A stretch of 64,000 bases of DNA from Mycolicibacterium diernhoferi (GCF_019456655.1 NZ_CP080332.1:4960001-5024000); one strand, 5' to 3'; counted from the first letter of the stretch, positions 51,941 through 62,758 are shown. The notes: generated by a model not told the origin, from the letters alone. Numbers and translations are program-made.

Positions 51941-52797
51941 ATGACCGAAGAACACGACCGCGGATTCGGCTACGACGTCTCGGTGATGTCGCGGCGGCGG
52001 ATCCTGCTGGGGTTCGGCGCGGTGGCCGGGCTGTCGGCGGTGGCCGCGTGCGGCACGAACACGTCCGCCGCGGCACCGGCTGCCCCGGCGGCTCCGCAGG
52101 AAACCATGGGCCCCTACCCCGGCGACGGTTCCAACGGCCCCAACGTGCTGATCGAATCCGGTGTGGTGCGCAGTGACATCACCCCCAGCTTCGGCTCGTT
52201 GCGCGGTGTCGCCGAGGGTGTGCCCGCAACATTGACGATCACCCTGCAGGACCTGGCCGAGGGCGGTGTCCCCGGCGCCGGGATGGCGCTGTACCTCTGG
52301 CAGTGCGACCGGGAAGGCCGGTATTCGCTCTACAGCGAGGGCGCGACCGAGCAGAACTATCTGCGCGGCGTGCAGGTCGCCGGCCAGGACGGCGTGGTCA
52401 CCTTCCGCACCATCTTCCCGGCCACCTATCCCGGCCGGTGGCCGCATTTTCATTCGAGGTGTTCGACTCGCTGGAGACCGCGGTCGCCGGCGCGCAGGCC
52501 CGACTGACCTCGCAGATCGCGCTACCCGAAAAGGTGGCCTCCGCGGTGTATGCCTTCGATGACGGTTACGCCGCCAGCATCGGCAATCTCGCTGCGCTGA
52601 GCCTGGATTCGGACATGGTCTTCGGTGACGGCTGGAACGCCCAGCTGGCGTCGGCCGGCGGCACCCCGCAGACGGGCATCGACATCGCGATCACCATCGG
52701 CGTGGCCGACAAGTCGAAGAACGTCGACACCAACCCACCTCCGCCGCGACGGCCCAGTGGGCCGGGCGGGCGGGCTGGGCCCCCTCCTCCGCGCTGA
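51941..52797 (+). pseudogene. intradiol dioxygenase-like Tat lipoprotein, frameshifted
   Basis: The frame from ATG 51941 has a twin-arginine signal (SRRRILLGFG) with lipobox AVAAC, then an intradiol-ring dioxygenase-like domain ('ETMGPYPGDGSNGPNVLIESGVVRSDI', 'ALYLWQCDREGRYSLYS', 'TIFPATYPGRWPH'). At 52451-52455 one base is missing: the expected H-x-H-F-E-V (CAT TTC GAG) reads CATTCGAG. Coding continues one frame down as 'FEVFDSLETAVAGAQARL' to the stop at 52797, ending in a Pro-rich tail. The break falls exactly in the HxH iron-ligand motif, so an uncorrected product would be inactive. A sequencing or assembly error is the other explanation. Confidence 0.8.
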
Positions 52798-52800
52798 CGC

Positions 52801-54330
52801 CTAGGCCGGCCGCGCGTGGTTCTTCTGCTCGCCCGGTGTCACGATGATCGCCGCGCCGAGCGGGTCACCGTCGGTCATCAGCGCGAGCAGGTCCTCGTCG
52901 GTGGTCAACGCCATGAAGCGACTGCCGTCGGCGTCGAGGCGGCCGATGATGACGCCGGTGACCTCGGGCCAGTCGTAGCGCACCGAGTACGTCTCGATGC
53001 TGCCCCGCCCCTCGGGGTGGCGGGTGACCGCGATCCTCGGCCGCTCATTGATCTGGGCCTGCAACTCGCGACTTCGGTCGGCGGCCCACTCGACGGGCTG
53101 CGTGGAGTACACCCCGACCGAATACTTGCTCATCACACCACCATTGGCGCCGACCAGACCGAACCGGCCCGGATTGTCCCGCATGCTCAGCACGGTCTCG
53201 GCGATGCCGTGCAGCGAGTAGCTGTTGCCGGGCCCACCGAAGAACGGCAGCCCGCCGGTCAGCGTGAGGCCGCGGGGATCGTCGGTGGCCAGCCCGGTGG
53301 TGTCACAGACGGTGAACACCGGGAACGGGAAGCAGCTGTACAGGTCGAAGGTGGATACGTCGTCCAGCCCGATACCGGCCACCCGAAGTGCTTCTGCCAC
53401 AGCATATTCCGCGGACACGCTGGTGCCCAGCTGCTCGCGGTCGAGCAGCGGCTGTTCGACCAGGTCGGCGTGGCCGTGCAGGTACACCCAGTTCTGCTCG
53501 GGCACCGCCAGCCGGCGGGCCGCGGCCACCGACATGATCAGCACCGCCGCACCCTGGTTCACCTGGTCACGGGCCACCATCAGCCGCGGATAGGGGTCAC
53601 AGATCATCCGGTTCTCTGGCGTGACGGTGACCAGCTCGTCAACCGAGCGTTCCACCGGCGATGACGAGAACGGGTTCTTGGCAGCGACTTTGGAGAACGG
53701 TGCGAACAACTCGGCCATGGCGGTTCGGTAGTCGGCGACGGTGGCGCCCAACCCGGCCCGCCGGGCGTTGTCCAGCAGCCCGTACTGCACCGGCGCGCCG
53801 GTCAGCCCGTGCGTGGCGGTGTACTCGTCCATGTACTGCTCGAACCCGTAGCCGCGGTCCTCGAGCTGCCCGCCGATCTGCTCGGAGTGGTCGGGTTTGT
53901 CGTCCCGACCGGCGAAATGGCGCAGCGTCGAGCCGTTCTCGGAGCCGAACACCAACACCACCTCGGCGTCCCCGGCGGCGATCGCGGCGGAGAATTCGGT
54001 CACCACCTTCTGCGAGCCGCTCCCGCCGAGCGGTTCGAGCACCGCGCGGGCCGGGTCGGCCCCGATGCGGGCCGCGACCGAACGCGGGTAGTTGTCCGAG
54101 CATCCCAGGGGCGCCGCGGAGAACGGCGTGCTGATCTCGAACTGCCGCAGCGCGGCGAACACCTCGATCGCCTCGGCAACCGCGGTGACATCGGCACCGG
54201 TGTCGGCGAGCGCCGCCCGGGCGGCCTCGGTGGCCAGTTCCACCGAGGACATACCGCGGTAGCCCGGTAGGTCGATGCGCTCGGTGAACTGTCCGACGCC
54301 GACGATGACCGGCGTGCGCGGATCCACCAT
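52801..54330 (-). CDS. thiolase-fold protein lacking the nucleophilic cysteine
   Basis: 509 residues, annotated elsewhere as acetyl-CoA acetyltransferase. Thiolase-like features: 'PVIVGVGQFTERIDLPGYRGMSSVELATEAARAAL', 'AEVVLVFGSENGS', 'SYSLHGIAETVLSMRDNPGRFGLVGANGGVMSKYSVGVYST'. Where thiolases have the nucleophilic Cys (N-x-C-x-S-G) it reads 'LGGSGSQKVV', and the second cysteine of the CxG loop is Gly in 'ANGGVMS'. The His is kept in 'LHGIAE'. It is probably a lyase or binding paralogue like the SCP2-thiolase-like sterol proteins rather than a true thiolase. ATG at 54330 has AGGAGG upstream. Confidence 0.82.
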   Translation of the reverse strand: MVDPRTPVIVGVGQFTERIDLPGYRGMSSVELATEAARAALADTGADVTAVAEAIEVFAALRQFEISTPFSAAPLGCSDNYPRSVAARIGADPARAVLEPLGGSGSQKVVTEFSAAIAAGDAEVVLVFGSENGSTLRHFAGRDDKPDHSEQIGGQLEDRGYGFEQYMDEYTATHGLTGAPVQYGLLDNARRAGLGATVADYRTAMAELFAPFSKVAAKNPFSSSPVERSVDELVTVTPENRMICDPYPRLMVARDQVNQGAAVLIMSVAAARRLAVPEQNWVYLHGHADLVEQPLLDREQLGTSVSAEYAVAEALRVAGIGLDDVSTFDLYSCFPFPVFTVCDTTGLATDDPRGLTLTGGLPFFGGPGNSYSLHGIAETVLSMRDNPGRFGLVGANGGVMSKYSVGVYSTQPVEWAADRSRELQAQINERPRIAVTRHPEGRGSIETYSVRYDWPEVTGVIIGRLDADGSRFMALTTDEDLLALMTDGDPLGAAIIVTPGEQKNHARPA

Positions 54331-54414
54331 GAGACCTCCTGAAGGGTGTTAGTTCGCCAGGCTAACCGATCGCTCGCATGATCGCCCACAGCCCCATTGC
54401 ACAACAACCTCGAT

Positions 54415-54469
54415 GTACAACTAGATATATGTACACTTCCTGAGTCGTACAACTTTTTCAGCGTATTAT
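54415..54469 (+). promoter_or_regulatory. promoter with three 16-bp-spaced GTACA repeats ahead of the AAA ATPase pair
   Basis: GTACAACT (54415), GTACACTT (54431) and GTACAACT (54447) repeat with an exact 16-bp period in an AT-rich patch. TATTAT at 54464-54469 is a strong -10; six bases later comes the ATG at 54476, so the message should be leaderless. The third repeat lies in the -35/-10 spacer, a position for repression. Confidence 0.7.
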
Positions 54470-54475
54470 TGCCGG

Positions 54476-55627
54476 ATGAGCTGGCCGATACGCCCGATGT
54501 CCCTGGTCGTCGGCGGGATCGTGCAGCCCGATGACGTCGTCGGGCGGATCCGTGACGCTGAGGCGGTCATCGATTCACTACCCGGCAGTGGGGCCGTCCT
54601 GGTCGGCGACCGGCGACACGGCAAGACCTCGTTGTCACGGGTCGTGCAGCGCGACGCCCGCCGCCTCGGCGCCGTGGTGATCGCCGCCAGCGCCGAGCGC
54701 GAGACCTATGCGGAGTTCGTCGCCGCGCTCGCCGCCGAACTCGCCAATGCCGAACCCGCCTGGGCCCAGGAGCTGTCCAGACTGCGCGTCACCCTGACGG
54801 CGGGACCGGTCCGGGTGGAGCGCGACGGACGCGCGGCCGCCGCGCTCGATCAGCTCCTCGAACGCGCGGTCGACCGGGCCGGCCACAGACAGGTGGTGCT
54901 GTTCATCGACGAGGTGACCGTGCTCGCCCGCAATCTGGAGCGCCAGGAGCGCGGTTCCGGCGACAGCTTCCTGCACACACTGCGCCGGTTCCGCCAGGAG
55001 CACGGCGCCGCGGTGGCCACGGTGCTGTCCGGATCGATCGGTTTCCACCACGTGTCACCCGATGCACCGAGCACCGTCAACGACATCCGCAAGATCACCG
55101 TGGGCCCGATCCGCGCCGACCATGCGGCCTACCTTGCCGAGTGCCTGCTCTTCGGCGGCGGGCTGAGCGCCGAGACGGCGCACCACCTGGCACCCGCGGT
55201 GGCCGAGGCGGGCGAGAACGTCCCCTACTACATCCAGCATCTGGTGGCCGCCTCGCTGGCAATGTACCGCGGTGGTCGCCGAATCCTTTCTCCTGCAGAG
55301 GTTCCCGATCTGGTGACCGCCGCCATCGAAGACCCCACCGACCCCTGGGACCTTCGGCACTACCGGGACCGCCTGGCGCACTATTACGGCGATGACGCCC
55401 CCGTCATCGCCAAACTGCTCGACATCTACGCCCACGCCCCCGCCCCACTGGATGTCGATGAGGTTCTCGCGCAGGTGCGCAGCACCGGCATACCGATCGG
55501 CGAGCGGGACGAACTGGTGTCGTTCATCGAACGACTCGAACTCGACCACTATCTGGTCCGTACCGGTGACCGGGACCGCTTCGCCTCGGCACTCGTCCAG
55601 CGTGCGTGGCGCGCGATCCGGCGGTGA
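54476..55627 (+). CDS. AAA/STAND ATPase with C-terminal winged-helix-like domain (first of pair)
   Basis: 383 residues. Walker A 'VLVGDRRHGKTSLSRV' (about 41-56), Walker B 'QVVLFIDEVTVLA' (about 140), sensor region 'AVATVLSGSIGFHHV', then an Orc1/Cdc6-like lid ('ECLLFGGGLSAETAHHLAPAVAEAGENVPYYIQHLVAASL'). The last about 75 residues ('VIAKLLDIYAHAPAPLDVDEVLAQVRSTGIPIGERDELVSFIERLELDHYLVR') look like a winged helix. This is the archaeal-type ATPase_2 architecture. It is 4 bp ahead of a second ATPase of similar layout. No defence or secretion effector adjoins. Function unknown. Confidence 0.78.
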   Translation: MSWPIRPMSLVVGGIVQPDDVVGRIRDAEAVIDSLPGSGAVLVGDRRHGKTSLSRVVQRDARRLGAVVIAASAERETYAEFVAALAAELANAEPAWAQELSRLRVTLTAGPVRVERDGRAAAALDQLLERAVDRAGHRQVVLFIDEVTVLARNLERQERGSGDSFLHTLRRFRQEHGAAVATVLSGSIGFHHVSPDAPSTVNDIRKITVGPIRADHAAYLAECLLFGGGLSAETAHHLAPAVAEAGENVPYYIQHLVAASLAMYRGGRRILSPAEVPDLVTAAIEDPTDPWDLRHYRDRLAHYYGDDAPVIAKLLDIYAHAPAPLDVDEVLAQVRSTGIPIGERDELVSFIERLELDHYLVRTGDRDRFASALVQRAWRAIRR

Positions 55628-55631
55628 CGAC

Positions 55632-56705
55632 ATGACCCACCCGGTGTACTCCCCCGCGACAGCCGATCCCGCCGAGCTCGAAGCGCACACCGTGGGGCGG
55701 GCGGATCTACTCGATACGCTGACCACCCGGATCGCCGGCGCCGCCCGCGACGGCGCACGCCCGCACACGATGCTGATCGGACCGCGGGGTGCGGGCAAGA
55801 CGCACACGTTGCGGCTGGTCGTGCACCGTAGCCTCGCCGATCCCCAGACCGCGGAACGCACTCTGCCGGTACTGATCCCGGAAGACACCCTGGCCATCGG
55901 CGGCTATCTGGACCTGCTGGTGGAGATCGCCCGGGCGATCGGCGGTGACACGGCCGATGCGGCCCGGTCGATGCGCCATGACCGTGATGCGATCGGCATC
56001 GAGCAGGCGATCATGTCCGCCGCAGCCGGCCGCATGCTGCTGCTCGCGCTCGAGAACCTCGACCGCGTCTTCCACCGGTTGGGCCGCGACGGACAGGGCA
56101 GCCTGCGCGCGTGGGTCGAGACCTCGACCGCCATCACCATTTTCGCCACCGCGCCCGCGCTCTTCGCGGGAGTGACCTCGAGGGATTTCCCCTGGTACGG
56201 ATCGTTCATGGTCGAGACACTGACCGACCTGACCGTGCCGGAGGTCGCAGAACTCCTCGCCCACCGCGCACCGGCGCTGGCGGCGTTCGCCGAAACGTCC
56301 GAGGGGGCAGCGCGAATCGCCGATATCCACACAGCCCTGGGTGGATCCCCGCGGGTCTGGCAGATGCTGGCCGACATCGCCGATATCCCGATGTTGCGGG
56401 CCGTCACGCCCGCGGTCGAGGCGGTCCTCGACCGGCTCGCCCCGTTGCATCAGGCGCGCCTGTGGGAGTTGCCGCCGAGCGAACAGCGCCTGATCGTCGA
56501 GTTGGCCCGCGCCGGCGCACCGCGGACCGTGTCCGATCTCGCTGCCGCGGTGGGAGTCTCCAACCAGGCCGCGGCTGCCGTGCTCGGCCGCCTCGGCGAG
56601 TCGCACTGGGTCACCTCCCACAAGGACTGCGCCGATCGGCGGTCATCCTGGTACGACCTGACCGATCCACTTCTACGGCAGGTGCTGCGCTTCCGCGACC
56701 GCTGA
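55632..56705 (+). CDS. AAA ATPase with C-terminal MarR-like winged helix (second of pair)
   Basis: 357 residues. Walker A 'MLIGPRGAGKTHTLRLV' (about 47-63), Walker B 'MLLLALENLDRVFHRLG', sensor 'ITIFATAPALFAGV'. The C-terminal domain 'SEQRLIVELARAGAPRTVSDLAAAVGVSNQAAAAVLGRLGESHWVTSH' is a clear winged helix, followed by 'WYDLTDPLLRQVLRFRDR', a phrase typical of prokaryotic Orc1-like ATPases. ATG at 55632 follows the partner's stop by 4 bp, so the two are made together and may form a hetero-oligomer. DNA binding is likely; the target is not known. Confidence 0.8.
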   Translation: MTHPVYSPATADPAELEAHTVGRADLLDTLTTRIAGAARDGARPHTMLIGPRGAGKTHTLRLVVHRSLADPQTAERTLPVLIPEDTLAIGGYLDLLVEIARAIGGDTADAARSMRHDRDAIGIEQAIMSAAAGRMLLLALENLDRVFHRLGRDGQGSLRAWVETSTAITIFATAPALFAGVTSRDFPWYGSFMVETLTDLTVPEVAELLAHRAPALAAFAETSEGAARIADIHTALGGSPRVWQMLADIADIPMLRAVTPAVEAVLDRLAPLHQARLWELPPSEQRLIVELARAGAPRTVSDLAAAVGVSNQAAAAVLGRLGESHWVTSHKDCADRRSSWYDLTDPLLRQVLRFRDR

Positions 56706-56730
56706 TCGCGATAACCCAGCTTGACGGTTC

Positions 56731-56769
56731 TGTCACTTAGTGACACGGTGTAGTTGTCACTAAGTGACA
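56731..56769. promoter_or_regulatory. two tandem 15-bp palindromes ahead of the S9 peptidase
   Basis: TGTCACTTAGTGACA (56731-56745) and TGTCACTAAGTGACA (56755-56769) differ only in the central base and have centres 24 bp apart. They occupy the promoter of the peptidase gene (start 56787); TTGACG at 56721 could be its -35. Such paired operators suit a TetR- or MarR-class dimer; no TetR gene is adjacent, but the preceding AAA protein ends in a winged helix. Confidence 0.7.
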
Positions 56770-56786
56770 CCGACCGGAAGGACCTC

Positions 56787-58655
56787 GTGACCGTCACCTC
56801 GCAACGCCCGCCGATCATCCCCGTCGAAGACTTCTTCAATCCACCGGAACGGGCCGGGGCCCAGATCTCCCCGGACGGCACCCGGATCGCCTATCTGGCG
56901 CCGTGGCGTAACCGCCTGAACATCTGGGTGCAGGACCTGGCCGGGGACGCCGAGCCCCGCTGCGTCACCGCCGACGAGACCCGCAGCGTCCACATCTTCA
57001 GCTGGACCCATGATTCGCGGTGGCTGCTCTACATGCAGGACAACGGCGGCGACGAGCACTGGCACGTCTACCGGGTGGATCCCGACGACCCGGACGGGTC
57101 CGCGGTGGACCTCACCCCGTTCCCCCGGGCCCGCGCCTCCTTCGAACTGCTGAAGACCCGGCCGGGCAAGGCCGTCGTGCAACACAATGCACGCAACCCG
57201 GAACTGGTCGACGCCTTCGAACTCGACATCGCCACCGGAGAACTGACCCTGCTCGCCGAGAACCCGGGCACCGTCATCGCCTGGATCAGCGGTCCGAGCG
57301 GGGACCTGTTCACCAACACTCTGACCGCCGACGGCGATATCGAGATAGCGCAATGGGTTTCGGGGACCCAGAGCCTGCGCACCATCCGGGTCTATCCGGG
57401 CCGGGACTACCCGCTGGGCATCTACCCGCTCGCGGTGTCCCCCGACGGCACCGGGATCTGGCTGGGCTCCTACCAGGGCAGCGACCGCCTGCGACTGGCC
57501 CGCCTCGACGTGGGCACCGGCGAGGAGACCATCGTCGACAGCCACCCGGAGTACGACCTCGGCGCGCAGATCATGCTGCCGTCACCGTTCATCCTCAGCA
57601 CCCAGACCGGGGACCTGATCGGTGCCCGCTATTACGGTGAGCGCCAGGTGATCCACGCCCTCGACGAGGACTTCGCCGAGGTGCTGACGGCGCTCACCGG
57701 ACTGTCCGACGGGGATCTCGCCGGTATCTCCTGCGATGACAGCGGACAGCGCTGGGTCGTCAGCTTCAGCCATGACCGCGATCCCCACGCCACCTACTTC
57801 TACGACCGGGTGACCGGAGAGAGCCGGCTGCTGTTCCGGCCCTACCCGCACCTGGATCCCGCCGCGCTGGCCCCGATGACACCGGTCACCGTCACCTCCC
57901 GCGACGGTCTGGACCTGCACGGGTACCTGACCCTGCCGGTCGGCGTCCCGCCGGAGAATCTGCCCATGGTGCTGCTGGTGCACGGCGGCCCGTGGGCCCG
58001 TGACATCTGGACCTACCAGCCCGAGGTACAGCTGCTGGCCAATCGCGGATACATGGTGCTGCAGATCAACTTTCGGGGTTCCACCGGCTACGGCACGGCG
58101 TTCACCCAGGCCGCCATCGGTGAGCTCGCCGGCAAGATGCACGACGATCTGATCGACTCGGTGGACTGGGCGGTCAAGCAGGGCTACGCCGACCGGGACC
58201 GGGTGGCGATCTTCGGTGGCTCCTACGGCGGGTATGCCGCACTGGTCGGCGTGACGTTCACTCCGGACGTGTTCGCCGCGGCCATCGACTACGTCGGGAT
58301 CTCCAGCCTGCCCAACTTCATGCGCACACTGCCCGATGTCGGCCGCCGGTTCCTGGCCAACAACTGGCACCTCTACGCCGGAGACCCGTCGGATCCGGAG
58401 CAGGAGGCCGACCTGCTGGCCCGCTCCCCGATCACCCGCGTCGACCAGATCCGCGCCCCGCTGCTGGTGGTGCAGGGCGCCAACGACTCCCGGGTGGTGC
58501 AGGCCGAATCCGACAACATGGTCGCCGCGCTGCGCGCCCGCGGTGTCGAGGTGGAGTACATGGTCAAGGAGGACGAGGGGCACGGCTTCCTGAACCCGGA
58601 CAACAGCATCGACATGTACCGGGCCGTGGAGCGCTTCCTGGCCGCCCACCTCTGA
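56787..58655 (+). CDS. S9 family peptidase (prolyl-oligopeptidase/acylaminoacyl-peptidase type)
   Basis: 622 residues. The N-terminal beta-propeller (about 20-370, 'AQISPDGTRIAYLAPWRNRLNIWVQDL', 'SWTHDSRWLLYMQDNGGDEHWHVYRVD') gates a C-terminal alpha/beta hydrolase domain. That domain carries 'VLLVHGGPWARDIWTYQP', nucleophile 'FGGSYGGYAALVG', Asp in 'GANDSRVVQ' and His in 'DEGHGFLNP'. It cleaves short peptides, with no signal peptide, so cytosolic. GTG at 56787 is chosen for its GGAAGGA ribosome site; a TTG at 56754 would translate the operator. A bidirectional terminator follows. Confidence 0.9.
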   Translation: MTVTSQRPPIIPVEDFFNPPERAGAQISPDGTRIAYLAPWRNRLNIWVQDLAGDAEPRCVTADETRSVHIFSWTHDSRWLLYMQDNGGDEHWHVYRVDPDDPDGSAVDLTPFPRARASFELLKTRPGKAVVQHNARNPELVDAFELDIATGELTLLAENPGTVIAWISGPSGDLFTNTLTADGDIEIAQWVSGTQSLRTIRVYPGRDYPLGIYPLAVSPDGTGIWLGSYQGSDRLRLARLDVGTGEETIVDSHPEYDLGAQIMLPSPFILSTQTGDLIGARYYGERQVIHALDEDFAEVLTALTGLSDGDLAGISCDDSGQRWVVSFSHDRDPHATYFYDRVTGESRLLFRPYPHLDPAALAPMTPVTVTSRDGLDLHGYLTLPVGVPPENLPMVLLVHGGPWARDIWTYQPEVQLLANRGYMVLQINFRGSTGYGTAFTQAAIGELAGKMHDDLIDSVDWAVKQGYADRDRVAIFGGSYGGYAALVGVTFTPDVFAAAIDYVGISSLPNFMRTLPDVGRRFLANNWHLYAGDPSDPEQEADLLARSPITRVDQIRAPLLVVQGANDSRVVQAESDNMVAALRARGVEVEYMVKEDEGHGFLNPDNSIDMYRAVERFLAAHL

Positions 58656-58674
58656 CCCCGGGCCCGACAACAAG

Positions 58675-58703
58675 AAAGGCCCCCGCACGTGGCGGGGGCC
58701 TTT
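58675..58703. terminator. bidirectional terminator between the S9 peptidase and sucD
   Basis: A 12-bp stem AAAGGCCCCCGC/GCGGGGGCCTTT with a five-base loop; A and T ends on both sides serve the two converging genes. Confidence 0.9.
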
Positions 58704-58717
58704 CCGGTGTGCAGCTG

Positions 58718-59620
<903 letters not shown>

Positions 59621-59633
59621 ATCAAGTTCTCCT

Positions 59634-60797
<1,164 letters not shown>

Positions 60798-61091
60798 GAG
60801 TTTCCTAAATGGCGTGTCTGTCTACTGACTTCTGATGTTCCGAATTGACTTCAGAGTGTGCGCCGGACGGGCTCGGTGGCCGCAACTGGCTCGGGTGGCA
60901 CTGTATCCACCCCGGTGGCAGGCGCCCGCATCGCCCACCTCTCATGTGGTACATCTCACCGGGACCGTCGGGTGATACAAGTCACAATACGAGCGGGAAT
61001 GGCCGCTTGAGTTGCCACCAACATTGGGATTTGGTTAACGTGCCTACTGGTCTTGATAACGGTCAGGTCACGGCACGAAGGATATTCCAGG
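60798..61091. other. divergent promoter region of sucC and the M23 peptidase
   Basis: 294 bp without a gene. The right third is AT-richer (GATTTGGTTAACGTG near 61029), which may hold the peptidase promoter. I looked for a c-di-AMP (ydaO) riboswitch, common before actinobacterial wall hydrolases, and did not find its conserved blocks. Confidence 0.4.
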
Positions 61092-62162
61092 TTGGCTGAG
61101 CACAGTTCGTCCCGATCCCGCAGGGGAGCAGCGACGACCCGGCGCCCCGACCCGTCCCCGGCCGAAGTCACCGACATCATTCCGTTCAACGAGTTCGGCG
61201 ACCTCGATGAGCTGGACTTCCGGGACAGTTCCGCGTTCGACAAAGAGCAGCGCGTGATCGCCGCCCCCGAACTCGACGACCTCCACGACACCGATGATCT
61301 GGTGCCGCTGCGACTGGTCATTCCCACCGAATTCCAGGCCGACGCCGAGTCCGATGCCCACGGCGTCTCTTCGCGCGCCTACCGGGACAGCCACACCGAC
61401 CTCAGCGACGGCACCGCGCTGACCGATGTGATCGACATGCGCGCGCACCGGGCCGGTGGCGCACACCGCAAGCAGACCGTCGGCGCGGCGAAGAGCCGGC
61501 TGATGATCGCGGCGATGGCCGCCGGCGCGACCGCCTCCGGCGCGTACTCGCTGAGCAACTCGAACACCACTCCCGCCCCGGACACCGTGCTCGCGGCGGA
61601 CAACGCACTCGTCAACGGCGCCGCGATCAGCGGCTCGGCCGAGGGCATGCAGATCGTCGCGGTGCAGCCGGTTTCCTCCTCGGCCGTGCACGCCGAAGAG
61701 ATCACCAAGGCCGCCGCGTTCGCCCAGGAGCGGGCCGAGCGCGAGGCGCGCCTGGCGCGGCCGCTGTTCGCGATGCCGACCAAGGGTGTCTGGACCTCCG
61801 GGTTCGGTTACCGCTGGGGCGTGCTGCACGGCGGCATCGACGTCGCCGGCCCGATCGGCACCCCGATCCTGGCCGCCAGCGACGGCGTCGTCATCGAGGT
61901 GGGCCCGACCGCCGGGTACGGCGCCCTGGTGAAACTGCGTCACTCGGACGGCACCGTCACGCTCTACGGCCACATCAACACCTGGCTGGTCAGCAAGGGC
62001 CAGCGGGTGATGGCCGGCGATCAGATCGCCACCATGGGCAACCGCGGTAACTCGACCGGCCCGCACTTGCACTTCGAGGTGTTGATGAACGGCTCCAACC
62101 GGATCGATCCGGTGCCGTGGCTGGCGCAGCGCGGGCTGTCCCCCGGCAGCTACGTCGGTTAG
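61092..62162 (+). CDS. M23 metallopeptidase, Rv0950c-like (LytM)
   Basis: About 356 residues. The N-terminal 140 residues are disordered and acidic, then one membrane anchor (about 147-165, 'LMIAAMAAGATASGAYSL'). A coiled segment follows ('EEITKAAAFAQERAEREARLA') and a C-terminal LytM domain with metal ligands in 'GVLHGGIDVAGPIGTP' and 'GPHLHFEV', plus 'LYGHINTW'. The H-x(n)-D and HxH zinc set is complete, so it should cut peptidoglycan cross-bridges. A TTG start at 61092 with GAAGGA nine bases upstream is preferred; this is uncertain, as no ATG or GTG is available near the correct length. Confidence 0.88.
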   Translation: MAEHSSSRSRRGAATTRRPDPSPAEVTDIIPFNEFGDLDELDFRDSSAFDKEQRVIAAPELDDLHDTDDLVPLRLVIPTEFQADAESDAHGVSSRAYRDSHTDLSDGTALTDVIDMRAHRAGGAHRKQTVGAAKSRLMIAAMAAGATASGAYSLSNSNTTPAPDTVLAADNALVNGAAISGSAEGMQIVAVQPVSSSAVHAEEITKAAAFAQERAEREARLARPLFAMPTKGVWTSGFGYRWGVLHGGIDVAGPIGTPILAASDGVVIEVGPTAGYGALVKLRHSDGTVTLYGHINTWLVSKGQRVMAGDQIATMGNRGNSTGPHLHFEVLMNGSNRIDPVPWLAQRGLSPGSYVG

Positions 62163-62199
62163 AACAGCGGGCGTCGGTCGATTCACTACCTTGGGTGAT

Positions 62200-62721
62200 G
62201 TGAATCCGGATCCGTCACCCGATGCCACCCGCATCATCCGCCGGCAGCCGACCGGTTCGTTCCCTGCGGTCGACGCCGCCCTGCCGGACACACCCGAGCC
62301 GACGGCCTACATCCCGCGTCCCACGCCCCTCGCCGTGCCCCCGCGGCGGGCCGCCGGGCCGGGCACCGCGATCGCTGCCGCCACCCTGAGCATCCTGTCC
62401 GGTTGGGCCACCGCCGTCATCGCCACCGATCTGATCGCCGGTTGGTGGCGCACCGATCGGCTGTTCTGCGTCGCCATCGGCTTCCTCACCGCCATCGCCG
62501 CGGCGGCCGGGATCGGCGGCCTGATCGCGCTGCTGCTGCAGCGGCAGTTCGGCCGCCTGCTGATCTGTGTGGGCGCCACCATCGGACTGCTCATTTTCGG
62601 CAGCCTGTTCCTGGCCGGGGCCAAGCTGCACCCGGTGGTCTATGCCTTGCCTGCGCTGCCGGTCGCCGCGATCGTGGCCACCCTGCTGCCGCAGACCCGC
62701 GAGTGGGCCCGCCGCGGCTAG
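62200..62721 (+). CDS. small polytopic membrane protein
   Basis: About 173 residues. A Pro-rich cytosolic N-terminus (about 1-55) precedes three or four hydrophobic helices ('AIAAATLSILSGWATAVIATDLIAG', 'LFCVAIGFLTAIAAAAGIGGLIALLL', 'LLICVGATIGLLIFGSLFL', 'VVYALPALPVAAIVATLL'). The GTG at 62200 (MNPDPSPDATRII) follows TACCTT (62187-62192) at leaderless distance. A TTG at 62191 is the alternative. No family recognised beyond mycobacteria-type conserved membrane protein. Confidence 0.75.
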   Translation: MNPDPSPDATRIIRRQPTGSFPAVDAALPDTPEPTAYIPRPTPLAVPPRRAAGPGTAIAAATLSILSGWATAVIATDLIAGWWRTDRLFCVAIGFLTAIAAAAGIGGLIALLLQRQFGRLLICVGATIGLLIFGSLFLAGAKLHPVVYALPALPVAAIVATLLPQTREWARRG

Positions 62722-62758
62722 CCAGATTCCCCGGTCGCTGCGCTCCGGCCCGCCGGAC

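Noticed and set aside
60798-61091. Possible c-di-AMP (ydaO) riboswitch before the M23 peptidase
   Set aside because: Wall-hydrolase context fits, but the conserved terminal blocks of that riboswitch are missing on both strands.
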